In this document: positions 52,294 to 61,900 of the stretch, in pieces
Numbering within the stretch: position 1 is the first letter of the stretch
Layout: every line of letters begins with the position of its first letter
From: SCUD01 sp036824505
GTDB taxonomy: Bacteria > Pseudomonadota > Gammaproteobacteria > Steroidobacterales > Steroidobacteraceae
Assembly (NCBI GenBank): GCA_036824505.1
Contig: DAITAA010000001.1
Span: forward strand, 1-64,000
Direction: 5' to 3'
Length of the DNA: 64,000 nucleotides
The notes under the pieces: generated by a model
Told to the model about the DNA's origin: nothing
The model's database searches: none
What the model saw: only the letters and a program-made list of their open reading frames with translations
Made by a program: the position numbers and the translations under genes

Positions 52294-53568
52294 CTATTGC
52301 GCGTGCGTAACGGCTTCTTGGTGCCGGCGGCCCGCCGATAGCCAGAGCATCATTGCAAAGGCGAAACCCAGCGCACCGGAGATGAAGAAGAACAGCATCA
52401 TCGGCTGGTAGCCGGCCGGATTCAGGGCGCTGGCGCGGTAAGAATCGTTCAGCCAGCCCGCCAGGAGATTCGCGCCGGCCATGCCGGCGTTTTGCACGAC
52501 CCACATCAGGCCGAGCGCCGTGCCAAGCCGGCTTTCGGGCACCAGCTTGGCCAACAGCGGCCACATCACGGCCGGCACCAGCGAGAAGCTCACACCGATC
52601 AGCACGGTGCCGATCCAGAGCGATTCATGCGAAAGCGCCATGAACGCGATCGAGATTGGCAGCAGCAATGCGCCGAACGCCAGCATCGGCGCATAGCGGC
52701 CGATGCGGTCGCAGATCCAGCCGAACGCCGGCGTCGCGAACAGCGCCGCAAGAAAGACCCAGGCATTGATCGCTCCGGCCGCCGCCAGATCGAGTCCGTG
52801 CGCGTGCTGGAAATACTTGATTGAAAAAGTGCTTCGAAACGCGAAAATCGCCGCATACCAGAGCACGCATAGCGCCAGCAGATACCAGTAGGCGGGACCG
52901 AAGCGCAGCAGGTCCCGAAGTGCAAAGCCCTGCGCATGGCCGGCGGCGCCCGCCGGCGCGGCATCGCGTTTTCCGCGATCCAGCCACCAGTAGCCCAGGG
53001 CTCCTGCAAGTGAGAGCGCTGCGAGCAGCGTCGCTATCATCAGCGGTGGCTGCCAGCCCTGCGCATAGGCATCGGCAAACCATGACGGCGACATGTCCGC
53101 GGAAAACGACCCGGCGCGACCGATGGCGATGCTGGCGCCTACCGCGAAGGCCAGGTTCCGGCCCGAGAAATACTTCACGACGCCAGTCATGGTCGTGATG
53201 TTGAATGTCTCGGCGCCAATCCCGAACAGCAGCCGGCCGGCGGCCATGCCCGAAAAATCAGGGCTGATCGCCGTCAGCAGGGTGCCGGCGAGGCATATGG
53301 CTCCCGTCCATACCATCATGCGGGCTGTGCCAAAGCGATCCACGAGGATGCCGCCCGCCAGCAGCAACACGATGTTCGGCAGGTTATAGATCGCATTGAG
53401 CATGCCGATCTGCGAGTCACTGAAACCTCGCAGCCGCTGCAACAGGTCGGCGACCGGGCCGATGGAATCGTAGACGTAGAAATTGCCGTAGTTGGCGAGC
53501 GACAGTAGCGCGAGCATCAGCCAGGCGACGCGCGAGTGCCCGACTTCGCCGGTCATTACCTGTTGCAT
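52294..53568 (-). CDS. MFS transporter
   Basis: The 424-residue protein has 12 membrane helices, with the A-like loop GGILVDRFGTARMM after helix 2, LLFGIGAETFNITTMTGVVK and ATPAFGWICDRIGRYAPMLA in the second half. Specificity is not visible. It is divergent from ppk2 with 43 bases between, and lies next to the glycan cluster. Confidence 0.9.
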   Translation of the reverse strand: MQQVMTGEVGHSRVAWLMLALLSLANYGNFYVYDSIGPVADLLQRLRGFSDSQIGMLNAIYNLPNIVLLLAGGILVDRFGTARMMVWTGAICLAGTLLTAISPDFSGMAAGRLLFGIGAETFNITTMTGVVKYFSGRNLAFAVGASIAIGRAGSFSADMSPSWFADAYAQGWQPPLMIATLLAALSLAGALGYWWLDRGKRDAAPAGAAGHAQGFALRDLLRFGPAYWYLLALCVLWYAAIFAFRSTFSIKYFQHAHGLDLAAAGAINAWVFLAALFATPAFGWICDRIGRYAPMLAFGALLLPISIAFMALSHESLWIGTVLIGVSFSLVPAVMWPLLAKLVPESRLGTALGLMWVVQNAGMAGANLLAGWLNDSYRASALNPAGYQPMMLFFFISGALGFAFAMMLWLSAGRRHQEAVTHAQ

Positions 53569-53611
53569 GTGAACTTAGGTAGCATGGTCACGCCGCAAAC
53601 GCCAGACCGAC

Positions 53612-54490
53612 ATGCCAATCCTCCGACCCGACCTCGACTCGCGCCATCTTGTTCCATTCGACGGAGACTTCTCCATCCGCGACTTTTCGGCGGACCCGCC
53701 GAAAGGCAGCCCGTCGGAAGCCGGGCTGGAGAAGGAACTCGCTGAACTGGTGGGAGAACTCGACAAGCTGCAGCGGCTCCTCTTTGCCGATGGCCGCTTC
53801 GCCGTTTTGTCGGTGTTCCAGGCGATGGACGCTGCCGGCAAGGACAGCACGATCCGCAAGGTGTTCTCCGGCGTCAACCCGGCGGGCTTTCGCGTTCACG
53901 CCTTCGGAAGACCGAGCGAACTGGAACTGCAGCATGATTTCTTCTGGCGTTGCGGTCAGCGGTTACCGGAGCGCGGCAAGATCGGTATTTTCAACCGCAG
54001 CCACTACGAGGAAGTCCTGGTCGTGCGCGTGCACCCGGAGTTCCTCGCCGCCCAGCACCTGCCCGATGTCGACACGCGGCGCATCTGGGAGGAACGCTTC
54101 GAATCGATCCGCAACTTCGAGCGCCACCTGGCACGAAACGGCACCGTGGTGCTCAAGTTCTGGCTCAACGTGTCACGCAAGGAGCAGGGGAAACGTCTGC
54201 GCGCCCGGATCGCGGAGCCGGACAAGAACTGGAAATTCCGCCTGGCCGACCTCGACGAGCGGGCGCGCTGGGACGATTACATGGCTGCCTACGAATCAAT
54301 GCTCCGCGAAACCTCACGCGAGTATGCACCGTGGTTCGCGATCCCTGCCGATGACAAGGACTACATGCGCACGGCGGTGGCGCGCATCATGGTCGAGGCC
54401 CTGAAGGAGCTTGGCCTCAGGTATCCGGAAATGGATGCCGGCCGGCGGCAGGAACTGAAGGAAGGCCTCAGGCGGCTGGAGAAGGAGTGA
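53612..54490 (+). CDS. ppk2: polyphosphate kinase 2 family protein
   Basis: The 292-residue protein has Walker A AMDAAGKDST (72-80), the PPK2 motif FSGVNPAGFRVHAFGRPSEL and FNRSHYEEVLVVRVHP, then KFWLNVSRKEQGKRL. PPK2 enzymes phosphorylate nucleotides from polyphosphate. The FQ(A)MDAAGKD and NRSHYEE wording suggests the class that accepts AMP or ADP, but I cannot settle it. Convergent with the exporter gene at 54539. Confidence 0.9.
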   Translation: MPILRPDLDSRHLVPFDGDFSIRDFSADPPKGSPSEAGLEKELAELVGELDKLQRLLFADGRFAVLSVFQAMDAAGKDSTIRKVFSGVNPAGFRVHAFGRPSELELQHDFFWRCGQRLPERGKIGIFNRSHYEEVLVVRVHPEFLAAQHLPDVDTRRIWEERFESIRNFERHLARNGTVVLKFWLNVSRKEQGKRLRARIAEPDKNWKFRLADLDERARWDDYMAAYESMLRETSREYAPWFAIPADDKDYMRTAVARIMVEALKELGLRYPEMDAGRRQELKEGLRRLEKE

Positions 54491-54538
54491 CCCGAATGTC
54501 GGGCGATCGCCGGCCGTGAAGTTCGCGCCGTCGATGGA

Positions 54539-55594
54539 TCAGTAGAGCAGCGTAATCAACGTCGCGCTGGCGCCACCGACCAGCAAGGCGGCGAACAAGC
54601 CCAGTGCCAGCGGCTTCAAGCCGATGCGGCGCAGACCCGCAATGCTGGTACCGAGCCCGACGGCTGCCATCGCGACCGCGAGGCAGTATTCCGCGGCAAT
54701 CCTGACGTAGCCGACGAGGTCTTTCCATTCGGCCGGTTCCAGCAATCCAAATGGCCGCGCGTCCATGTCGCCCCAGGTTCGCAGCGCGCTCATCCCGGCG
54801 AAGCCGAGCACGAAGAGCGGAACCATCGTGTACCAGGCGGGCGCGGCAGCGCCCTCCTCTCCATGACGGCGATGATGAAGGACCGCCATCAGGGGGATCA
54901 CCGCCAGCATGCCGAGATTTCGCACGAGCTTGGTCACGGTCGCGACGTCCAGCACCTTCGGGTCGCTGAAATACTGCTGGTAGACGAGCCCCGAGCCCGC
55001 CACCTGCGCGGTTTCGTGTACGGCGGTCCCGAGGAACAACCCCGCGCGGAAGGGATCGGCCACGAACAGCCAGTGTGCCGCGAACGGATAGAAAAGCATC
55101 GCCGCAACGCCGAACAGCGTGATGCACGCGACCGAGTAACTGACTTCCTCCTGGCGGGCATTGATGATCGGTGCGGTGGCGACGATCGCGGTGGCGCCGC
55201 AGATGCTGGTGCCGACGGCGATCAGCGTGCCGAGCCGCGCGGCGAGACCGAGGCGGCGGCTCAGGTAAGTGACCAGCACCAGCGCCGTGATCACCGTGCC
55301 CACGATCACGGGCAGGCTCTTCAGGCCGATCGCGCCGGCTTCGACGATACTCAGCCGGATTCCGAGCAGCACGATTCCGAGCCGCAGGATCCGCACCAGC
55401 GAAAACCGGATTCCGGGCTGCACGAGTTCGGGCAGCCGGAAAACATTGCTGACGAGGACGCCGAGCAGGATGGCCATCATGATGCCGCTGATTGCGCCTT
55501 TCTGCAGGCCAAGCGCGGGCCCGAGGCTGTCGGCGAGAAATCTGCCGAGCAGCGCGACTGCCAGTGCGAGTGCAAGGCCCGGGATCCTGTTCAT
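54539..55594 (-). CDS. YeiH/UPF0324 family putative sulfate exporter
   Basis: The 351-residue protein has about ten membrane helices and the YeiH pattern: GIMMAILLGVLVSNVFRLPE, VGTSICGATAIVATAPIINA, VHETAQVAGSG and LGFAGMSALRTWG. Family members are inner-membrane proteins annotated as sulfate exporters on weak evidence. It is followed at short spacing by the anti-sigma gene upstream, in the same direction. Confidence 0.88.
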   Translation of the reverse strand: MNRIPGLALALAVALLGRFLADSLGPALGLQKGAISGIMMAILLGVLVSNVFRLPELVQPGIRFSLVRILRLGIVLLGIRLSIVEAGAIGLKSLPVIVGTVITALVLVTYLSRRLGLAARLGTLIAVGTSICGATAIVATAPIINARQEEVSYSVACITLFGVAAMLFYPFAAHWLFVADPFRAGLFLGTAVHETAQVAGSGLVYQQYFSDPKVLDVATVTKLVRNLGMLAVIPLMAVLHHRRHGEEGAAAPAWYTMVPLFVLGFAGMSALRTWGDMDARPFGLLEPAEWKDLVGYVRIAAEYCLAVAMAAVGLGTSIAGLRRIGLKPLALGLFAALLVGGASATLITLLY

Positions 55595-55617
55595 GCGAAA
55601 TGATTTCCGCGAATGGC

Positions 55618-56253
55618 TCAGTTATTCCGCGGGTGATGGCGCGCCAGCCAGCCCGGCCAGGCCGCTTCGAGGCGCGCGAGTTCAGCATCCGCCTCCGCGG
55701 TGCGTCCGGCAGCGCGCATCGCCTCGATGTCGGCGTACCATTCCTCGGGCGTGCGAGCGTCGATGGCGGACTTCATGGCGGCCGGCGCTTCGCGCGATCG
55801 TTCCGATTCCTGTACCGCCGGCATGGCGGGTGCCGCGGACTCGAGTGCTTGTCCCGAATCCACGACCGGCTGGTCAGGAGCCGGCGCCGGAACAGCAGGT
55901 GGCGGCGCTGCCGCATCCTGCCGCTGCGGCGTGGCAGCGGGCGCCGGTGTCACGGCAGGCGTTATAGCGTCGACGGTCACGGGCGCCTGGGTCGGCAGCA
56001 CGTCGGATTCGGTGACTGGCGGCGTGCGGGTGGTTTCTTCGAGCTGCCATCGCACCACCACGACGGCCAGCAGCAGGCTCGCCGCGAGCGAGGCCGGCAG
56101 ATACCAGCGTGTCATCCGTGGAATCCGGGCGCGGCGTGCTTCGGCGAGAATCCGGCGGTCGGTGAGCTCCGACGGCGCCCCGGCGTCGGCATCGGTGGCA
56201 AGCAGCCGGCGCCAGGCTTCGCGATCGATCGGTTCGTTGTTTTCCGGGTCCAT
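55618..56253 (-). CDS. putative anti-sigma factor, single membrane helix
   Basis: The 211-residue protein starts at ATG 56253, five bases downstream of the sigma factor stop. It has an N-terminal cytosolic helix region (NEPIDREAWRRLLATDADAG), one membrane helix at ~47-66, a Pro/Ala-rich periplasmic linker and a C-terminal helical pair (EEWYADIEAMRAAGRTAEAD, ARLEAAWPGWLARHH). No zinc-type HxxxCxxC motif is present. Anti-sigma role is inferred from the sigma partner and topology. Confidence 0.72.
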   Translation of the reverse strand: MDPENNEPIDREAWRRLLATDADAGAPSELTDRRILAEARRARIPRMTRWYLPASLAASLLLAVVVVRWQLEETTRTPPVTESDVLPTQAPVTVDAITPAVTPAPAATPQRQDAAAPPPAVPAPAPDQPVVDSGQALESAAPAMPAVQESERSREAPAAMKSAIDARTPEEWYADIEAMRAAGRTAEADAELARLEAAWPGWLARHHPRNN

Positions 56254-56257
56254 GCTT

Positions 56258-56827
56258 TCAGCGCGCCAGCGCATCGGCGCCCAGCATCTCCTTCAGTCGT
56301 GCCACGGCGTAGCGCAGCCGGCTCTTTGCAGTCTCTGCGCCGACACCCGTCTGTTCAGCCAGCTCCGTCACCGACAGTCCACCTTCAACATACAGAAGAA
56401 AGGCAACGCGCTGCTCCTCCGGCAGGCCGGCCAGCGCCACGGCCAGTCGTCTGCTCTTTTCGACGACAACGGCGATCTCATGCGGATTGCCCGCGGGTGT
56501 ATCGGCGGCCGCCGCCACCGCGTCATCATCGAGCGTCTCGTGCGCCGCCCGGCGCCCGCTCTTCCGCCAATGATCCATGCAGCAATTGTGCGCAATGCGG
56601 TACAACCAGGTCGAAAAGAGTGCAGTCGGTCGATAACGATCGCGACTGGCAATCACGCGTGACCAGCATTCCTGGAATACGTCATCAGTCGCCGCCGGGT
56701 CACGGACCAGGCGCCGGACGAATCGCCACGATGCGGCGCGCTGCCGCTCGTAAAGCTCCTCGAACGCGCGCACGTCGCCCGCGGCATAGCGCAGCATCAA
56801 TTGCGCGTCGGCATCCCGCTCCTCCAT
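56258..56827 (-). CDS. ECF-type RNA polymerase sigma factor
   Basis: The 189-residue protein has region 2 (AFEELYERQRAASWRFVRRL, DVFQECWSRVIASRDRYRPT, FSTWLYRIAHNCCMDHWRKS) and region 4 (LPEEQRVAFLLYVEGGLSV, ETAKSRLRYAVARLKEML). ECF sigma factors redirect RNA polymerase to envelope or stress genes. The anti-sigma gene follows directly. A short perfect inverted repeat (ATGGCG/CGCCAT) lies just upstream at 56847-56862. Confidence 0.92.
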   Translation of the reverse strand: MEERDADAQLMLRYAAGDVRAFEELYERQRAASWRFVRRLVRDPAATDDVFQECWSRVIASRDRYRPTALFSTWLYRIAHNCCMDHWRKSGRRAAHETLDDDAVAAAADTPAGNPHEIAVVVEKSRRLAVALAGLPEEQRVAFLLYVEGGLSVTELAEQTGVGAETAKSRLRYAVARLKEMLGADALAR

Positions 56828-56978
56828 TGCCGGTACTTTACGCGGGATGGCGTCACCGCCATGTCTTTCAACGTCCCGCGCCTGTCCCGGGGGTTCAGGC
56901 CGGCGCGCACCACTTTGTAAGTCGTTGATATGGAAAGGACGGGTTTCCTGGCGCCCGCTTCCCGCGAATCAGTGCCTC

Positions 56979-59342
56979 TCAGAAGGAATAGTGCACGGAG
57001 AAGATGACTTCCCGGGGCGGGATGTACTCCTCGCTCGTCGTCAGCAGGCCATACGGATTGCTGAAGCGGGCATTGATGCCGTCCTCGTCAAAGAGATTGG
57101 TTGCAGTCAGCGCGAAATCAAAGGCGCTGTTTCCGGGCGTGTAACCGAATGACAGATTGACGATGTCGTAGGACGGCACGGTGTCCACCAGAGGATTGTT
57201 GAACACGCGGTACTGGTATTCGCCGCGATAGATCCAGTCCAGCCTTGAGGTAAGCACCGCACCATTGCCGAACGATTGGCTGTTTGTCAGGCCGATGCGG
57301 GCCGACATGTCCACCAGTTTCGGCGGCTTGTTGCCCTTCAGATTCGTGTTCTGGCTCAGGGCGAGGCGAACGTCGAATCCGGGTGCCGTGAACAGCCCGA
57401 TCCCGGACCCGGGCACTCCGGGCATTCCCGGTGCAAGCGCCTCGCGGAAGTCCACGACATCCAGCGCAAAGAAATCCTTCCTGAACTCGCCGTCCATCCA
57501 GGTGACCTGGCCATCCAGACGCCATGCTTCATTCAGCAGGAACCCGAACTCGCTTTCGATACCGAGGATTTCCGTTTCCGGAATGTTGCCCGTGCCGCCG
57601 GCGAATGGCACCGGGTCTTCCTGCGTGAACTGGAGGTTTTCGTAGTCGTAATAGAATCCGGTCACATTGAAGCGCGCGCGGCCGTTGAGGAAAGTGTTCT
57701 TTGAACCGATCTCGTATGACGTGACTTCTTCCGGCTTGTATTCCAGCGGCACCTGAACAGCGTTGACTGCGCCGGGATTCGTGCCGCCGTTCTTCCAGCC
57801 GGTCGAAACGAGGCCATACAGCAGGTGGTTGTCTTCCAGATCGATGTCGAGCCCGGCCTTCCAGGTGAATTTCTGATTGTTGATCTTGAGCCGGGTCGGA
57901 CAGGGAATGGCGCCCAGGCAATCCCAGAACTGCAAGGCCTCGTCCGCCTGGTCTTCATCCTGATAACGCCCACCCGCCGTAATTGCGTAGCGGTCATTGA
58001 AGTGATATGCGAACTGGCCGTAGAGCGCCTTGTCCTTGCGAGTGACGGTTCTTGATTCCACGAAGTTCAGGACTGAAGCGAATGGCGGCAAGGTGTCAGG
58101 GCCCGGGTTCGCAAGTTCATCGATCGAATCGGAAAATGGCGATGCGCCGGCGGCCTCAAGAAAATAATTGAAATTCTCGTGGTCGAGGTAATAGGCCCCG
58201 AGCGTCCAGTCGATCTTGCTGCCGTGAAACAGCGCGTTGAATTCCTGGCTGAATGCTTCCGAGTTGTTGTCCCAGAATGTCAGCACATCCCAGTTCGCGG
58301 TCGTGTCACGGCCATCGGAGGCCGTATAGAAACCCTGCAGATTGACGGCTGTCGAGGCCTCATCCAGCCGATCGCCGTCGACGGTCTGGTTCTTGTGCAG
58401 ATCCTGCCAGCCAGTCAGCGACTTGATGACGACGCCCGATGACGTGTCCCATTCGACGATTGCGGAGAAGACATTGTTGGTGAGCTCGAATATCCCGGGG
58501 TAGTCCTGCGTCAGTTCCCGCGGGTTGGAATTCGGATCATGCACGCTCTTCTGCGCCGCCGCATGCTGGTCCGAATCCTGCATGAATGCGGACAGGGACA
58601 CCGACACGGTGTCGGAAATCTTCCACAGCGCCGACAGGGTTCCGGTGAGGGAATCGGCATCGTCCAGGTCGTAACCGTCCAGCGTGCCGCCCCTGATCTC
58701 GGCGAATCCGTCATGACTGAATTTCTGGACCGAGCCGCGGATCGCGAAGCCATCGGAGAGCGGCATGTTCAGCGCGGCGCGGGCGATGACCGTATTGTAA
58801 GTGCCGTAACCCAGCTTCGCGTCGCCCGCGAATTCTGCGAGACGAGGTTTCTTCAGGATCACGTTGATGGCGCCACCGGTCGTCCCCTGGCCGAATTCGG
58901 TTCCCTGGGGGCCGCGATAAACGTCGATCCGTTCGATTTCGCCGAGATCGGTGCCGAGCGACAGCGAATTCGCAACATAGACACCGTCCATGTAGATCAG
59001 GACGCTCGGCTGCGTGCTGAGATTCTGCGCCGTCTCCCAGCCGACCCCGCGGATGGCGACCACCCGTCCAGCGCCGTCGTTTTTCGCGACCGTCAGACCG
59101 GGTACATAGCCATTGAAATTGTCCAGCCTGACGACGTTGGAGCGGTCGAAGTCTTCCCCGGATACGGCGGAAACAGCGACCGAAGCGTCCTGGATGTCGA
59201 CCGTGCGCTTGCGCGCCGTCACGTTGATGGTCTCGAGGCTTGCCGCTTGTGCCAGGACAGGGCCTGCCGGAATCATTGCCGCAGCGATCGCCAGCCAGCA
59301 TGGCATGGCGAAGCTCCCGCAGGTACTTGAGTTCCTGATCAT
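56979..59342 (-). CDS. TonB-dependent outer-membrane receptor
   Basis: The 787-residue protein has a signal peptide (AIAAAMIPAGPVLAQ), a TonB-box-like stretch ETINVTARKR, a plug domain (GYVPGLTVAKNDGAGRVVAI, IRGVG, IERIDVYRGPQGTEFGQGTT) and a C-terminal 22-strand barrel ending VIFSVHYSF. There is no N-terminal signalling domain, so it does not transduce to the ECF factor as FecA does. The start is set at ATG 59342 for the signal peptide. The ligand is unknown. Confidence 0.93.
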   Translation of the reverse strand: MIRNSSTCGSFAMPCWLAIAAAMIPAGPVLAQAASLETINVTARKRTVDIQDASVAVSAVSGEDFDRSNVVRLDNFNGYVPGLTVAKNDGAGRVVAIRGVGWETAQNLSTQPSVLIYMDGVYVANSLSLGTDLGEIERIDVYRGPQGTEFGQGTTGGAINVILKKPRLAEFAGDAKLGYGTYNTVIARAALNMPLSDGFAIRGSVQKFSHDGFAEIRGGTLDGYDLDDADSLTGTLSALWKISDTVSVSLSAFMQDSDQHAAAQKSVHDPNSNPRELTQDYPGIFELTNNVFSAIVEWDTSSGVVIKSLTGWQDLHKNQTVDGDRLDEASTAVNLQGFYTASDGRDTTANWDVLTFWDNNSEAFSQEFNALFHGSKIDWTLGAYYLDHENFNYFLEAAGASPFSDSIDELANPGPDTLPPFASVLNFVESRTVTRKDKALYGQFAYHFNDRYAITAGGRYQDEDQADEALQFWDCLGAIPCPTRLKINNQKFTWKAGLDIDLEDNHLLYGLVSTGWKNGGTNPGAVNAVQVPLEYKPEEVTSYEIGSKNTFLNGRARFNVTGFYYDYENLQFTQEDPVPFAGGTGNIPETEILGIESEFGFLLNEAWRLDGQVTWMDGEFRKDFFALDVVDFREALAPGMPGVPGSGIGLFTAPGFDVRLALSQNTNLKGNKPPKLVDMSARIGLTNSQSFGNGAVLTSRLDWIYRGEYQYRVFNNPLVDTVPSYDIVNLSFGYTPGNSAFDFALTATNLFDEDGINARFSNPYGLLTTSEEYIPPREVIFSVHYSF

Positions 59343-59376
59343 CGATGAATCTTCGCAGAAAATGCCGTCGCCAGGA

Positions 59377-60612
59377 TCATGCAACAAGCTGGCGCGGCGG
59401 ACGCATTGCAGCCGTGATGCAGACGATCAGCAGCATGACCGCGGCATAGACCTGAAACACGCCGGTGAATCCGCCGAATGTGTCAGCAAAGAAACCGGCG
59501 GTTGCGGGACCGATCATCGCGGCCGTCGTGACCAGATTGAACGTTCCAAATATTTCCGGGTTTTCGGATGGACCGAAATAGTTCACGAGCAGCATTGCGG
59601 TCGCAAAGAAGCACATGCCGAAGCCGAAACCATCAGCCACGGCAAAAACAAGGATGGCAATCCAGTTATCGGCGACGGACAGTGCGGCAATGGCGATGGT
59701 TTCCCCAACAAGTGCGGCCACCAGCAGGCGTTTCGGGTCGATGCGCGTTGCCAGCGCCCCGCCCAGGGCGCGGGACAGCGCACTGACTGCGCCATCGGCG
59801 CTCAGTACGCCGGCAGCGACCGATGCTGAAATTCCGAGCGTGCCCATGTGCGTGAAGGCCCAGCTGCTCGATGTCAGCACGCATAGCAGCGTGGCCGTCA
59901 TCGCGATGGCGATGATCCAGAACTGCGGCGTGCGGATCGCATCCCGGAATCGCCAGTCCCGGCTCGTGTAGTAGACATGGCTCGGGGGCCGTTTATCCGC
60001 GGCGGTGGTCTTTGCATCCGCAGTAACCGTACTGCCTGGCGGAATCCTGACGAAGATGAGCGCGAGGACTGTCAGCGCCAGCATCGCCGCTGCTGTAGCC
60101 CACCAGTACAACCGCCATGAACCGCTGGCGGCGATGACCAGACTCGCGGCGAGTGGGCCCGCGACCGCGCCCAGTCCACCGGCGGTCATGAACGCGCCGA
60201 TCACTGCGGACCGCTTCTCGGGCATCCAGCCATTCAGGAGATAGATGCCTGGAACGGTCGCACAGGACGCGAATCCGAGACCCAGCAATGCCGCCGCAAC
60301 GAAGAACAGCTGCAGACCGTTCGTCAACGCGAACAGCGCGAATCCAGACGCCATGATCGTGCCGCCGATGCCGTAGGTCGCCTTGATGCCAAAGCGTCGC
60401 AGGGTCCATGCCGGCACGGTGCTGGCGAGTCCGACTGTCAGTGCGAATAGCGAAAAGCCGGTCCCGGCCTGCGACCGGGTCCACGACAAATCATGGATCA
60501 TGAATGGCAGCACGACACCCAGCGAACTGAATGTCCCGGCGCTTATCAGGAAGAAGATCGCGCTGATGACTGCGAACAGCGCCCAGCGCGCCGCCCGCGC
60601 CTCAGCCGTCAT
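59377..60612 (-). CDS. MFS transporter upstream of the TonB receptor
   Basis: The 411-residue protein has 12 helices: SSLGVVLPFMIHDLSWTRSQ, LGLGFASCATVPGIYLLNGW, GGLGAVAGPLAASLVIAASG, and ALGGALATRIDPKRLLVAAL. It belongs to the broad MFS group that includes monocarboxylate carriers. ATG 60612 is chosen since upstream residues are basic and unlike a transporter. It precedes the TonB receptor by 34 bases, so the pair may move one compound across both membranes. Confidence 0.88.
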   Translation of the reverse strand: MTAEARAARWALFAVISAIFFLISAGTFSSLGVVLPFMIHDLSWTRSQAGTGFSLFALTVGLASTVPAWTLRRFGIKATYGIGGTIMASGFALFALTNGLQLFFVAAALLGLGFASCATVPGIYLLNGWMPEKRSAVIGAFMTAGGLGAVAGPLAASLVIAASGSWRLYWWATAAAMLALTVLALIFVRIPPGSTVTADAKTTAADKRPPSHVYYTSRDWRFRDAIRTPQFWIIAIAMTATLLCVLTSSSWAFTHMGTLGISASVAAGVLSADGAVSALSRALGGALATRIDPKRLLVAALVGETIAIAALSVADNWIAILVFAVADGFGFGMCFFATAMLLVNYFGPSENPEIFGTFNLVTTAAMIGPATAGFFADTFGGFTGVFQVYAAVMLLIVCITAAMRPPRQLVA

Positions 60613-61076
60613 GCCGGATCCATTGACAATCGTTACGCACGAGCCGGCTCCTTCATCCTGCAGCGCCTTGTCAGCACTTTGCCTGCGCCGTTTTTTTCTG
60701 CGAGGCCTCGACAAATCGATACTACCTTGGCCGCCCTGAACGCTCCGCGCCGCGAAATCGCAGGTCACCGGCGGGCGGCGAGCGGGCGGTCGGCGACACC
60801 CGATGAGCGCAGGCCCGAGCCCTGGGCTGGTCGCCTCAGTTGCGCAAAAATCGCCTCAGCGGGTGTCTTCTGGCGCCTGCGCAAGCCCTCGAGGGCATTT
60901 TCTTAATGCATAAGTCTTTGTTTTTACAATTATTAGTGCGGCCTCATAAAAAAATCTCAAAAAGGGCTTGCATTAGAATCAGTGTTATAGTTCACTACAA
61001 CACCAGAGGAGCCCAACAGTACATCGGAAGTCGGCGGAAAGCCGAACCGGAACGAAAGAAAGGAAAGGAGAAGGTC
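60613..61076. other. 464-base control region before the YtrA operon
   Basis: This gap separates the divergent MFS and small-peptide genes. The stretch 60895-61010 is clearly AT-rich against the GC-rich surround and holds the palindrome at 60982-61003 and a TAGAAT box at 60974-60979. A ribosome binding site AAGGAGAAGG ends it at about 61074. No gene is seen inside. Confidence 0.6.
60982..61003. promoter_or_regulatory. 22-bp near-perfect palindrome, probable YtrA (GntR) operator
   Basis: GTGTTATAGT at 60982-60991 and ACTACAACAC at 60994-61003 are inverted repeats with one mismatch around TC. The site overlaps a TATAGT -10-like hexamer and lies upstream of the operon that encodes a YtrA-type GntR regulator. 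YtrA-family regulators bind palindromes of this size over their own promoters. Confidence 0.65.
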
Positions 61077-61439
61077 ATGTTCAAGCAGTACACAAACAGC
61101 GCGCAGATGACAGTCAGTGCAATGGCAGCGGTAATCATCGTGTCCCTCAATGCTGCGGTATTCGACCAGGGCCACGTCGCCTCGTTGCCTCGCGGCACGG
61201 TGGAAGTCGGCGAGCTCACGCTGGTTGACACCACGCCGATCGCGTCGGTGACCCTGCCGGAAGTGACCGTGGTTGCGAAGCGCGAGTCTTCAGGCCCGTA
61301 CTTTGCGGTCGCGACCCAGCTTCCGGAGGTCGTGGTCGTTGCCAAGCGGGCGGCCTCCCTGGTTGCGCGGACCGATGTGGCCGCGCATGGGCAGTCGGCC
61401 GGCCCCGAGAGCTCTGTCGCGGGTGTTCTGCTAAAGTAG
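61077..61439 (+). CDS. small membrane-anchored protein with two TonB-box-like repeats
   Basis: The 120-residue protein has a hydrophobic segment at ~12-28 (TVSAMAAVIIVSLNAAVF) and two near-identical decamers, LPEVTVVAKR (60-69) and LPEVVVVAKR (82-91), separated by a short linker. No domain is recognised. GGAGAAGGTC precedes the ATG. It is first in the GntR-ABC operon. The repeats resemble TonB boxes such as the ETINVTARKR at the start of the nearby receptor. Confidence 0.75.
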   Translation: MFKQYTNSAQMTVSAMAAVIIVSLNAAVFDQGHVASLPRGTVEVGELTLVDTTPIASVTLPEVTVVAKRESSGPYFAVATQLPEVVVVAKRAASLVARTDVAAHGQSAGPESSVAGVLLK

Positions 61440-61474
61440 TCTGGTAGCGGGCCAAATCACTTACGGCACAACGC

Positions 61475-61900
61475 ATGGACACCAACTGGAACGAAAGCCT
61501 GCCGATCTACCGCCAACTGCGCGACCGCGTGGTGGCGATGATCCTGGAGGGCGTACTGAATGACGGCGACCCGCTGCCGTCGGTTCGAAGCGTTGCGGCC
61601 GAATACAGGCTGAACCCGCTGACGGTGCTGAAAGGCTACCAGCAGCTGGTCGATGAGCAACTGGTCGAGAAGCGCCGCGGCCGCGGTATGTTCGTCATGG
61701 AAGGCGCGCGTCGCGCGCTGATGAAGGACGAACGGCAGCTGTTCCTCGATGAGGAATGGCCAAAAATCAGCGCAAGAATCCAGAGATTGGGTTTCGAGCC
61801 CCGCGAGCTGCTTGCCGCCCTCGCCAAGGCTCCACCGCCGGCAGCATCCACGCTGACTGCGAAACGCGATACGGACGACGAAGGGGAAGCGCGTGAGTGA
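61475..61900 (+). CDS. GntR family regulator, YtrA subfamily
   Basis: The 141-residue protein has the GntR winged helix at ~8-73 (PIYRQLRDRVVAMILEGVLN, DPLPSVRSVAAEYRLNPLTV, EKRRGRGMFV) and only a short C-terminal region instead of an effector domain, as in the YtrA group. YtrA regulators control adjacent ABC transporter genes, matching the genes after it. It overlaps the ATPase gene by eight bases. Confidence 0.93.
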   Translation: MDTNWNESLPIYRQLRDRVVAMILEGVLNDGDPLPSVRSVAAEYRLNPLTVLKGYQQLVDEQLVEKRRGRGMFVMEGARRALMKDERQLFLDEEWPKISARIQRLGFEPRELLAALAKAPPPAASTLTAKRDTDDEGEARE

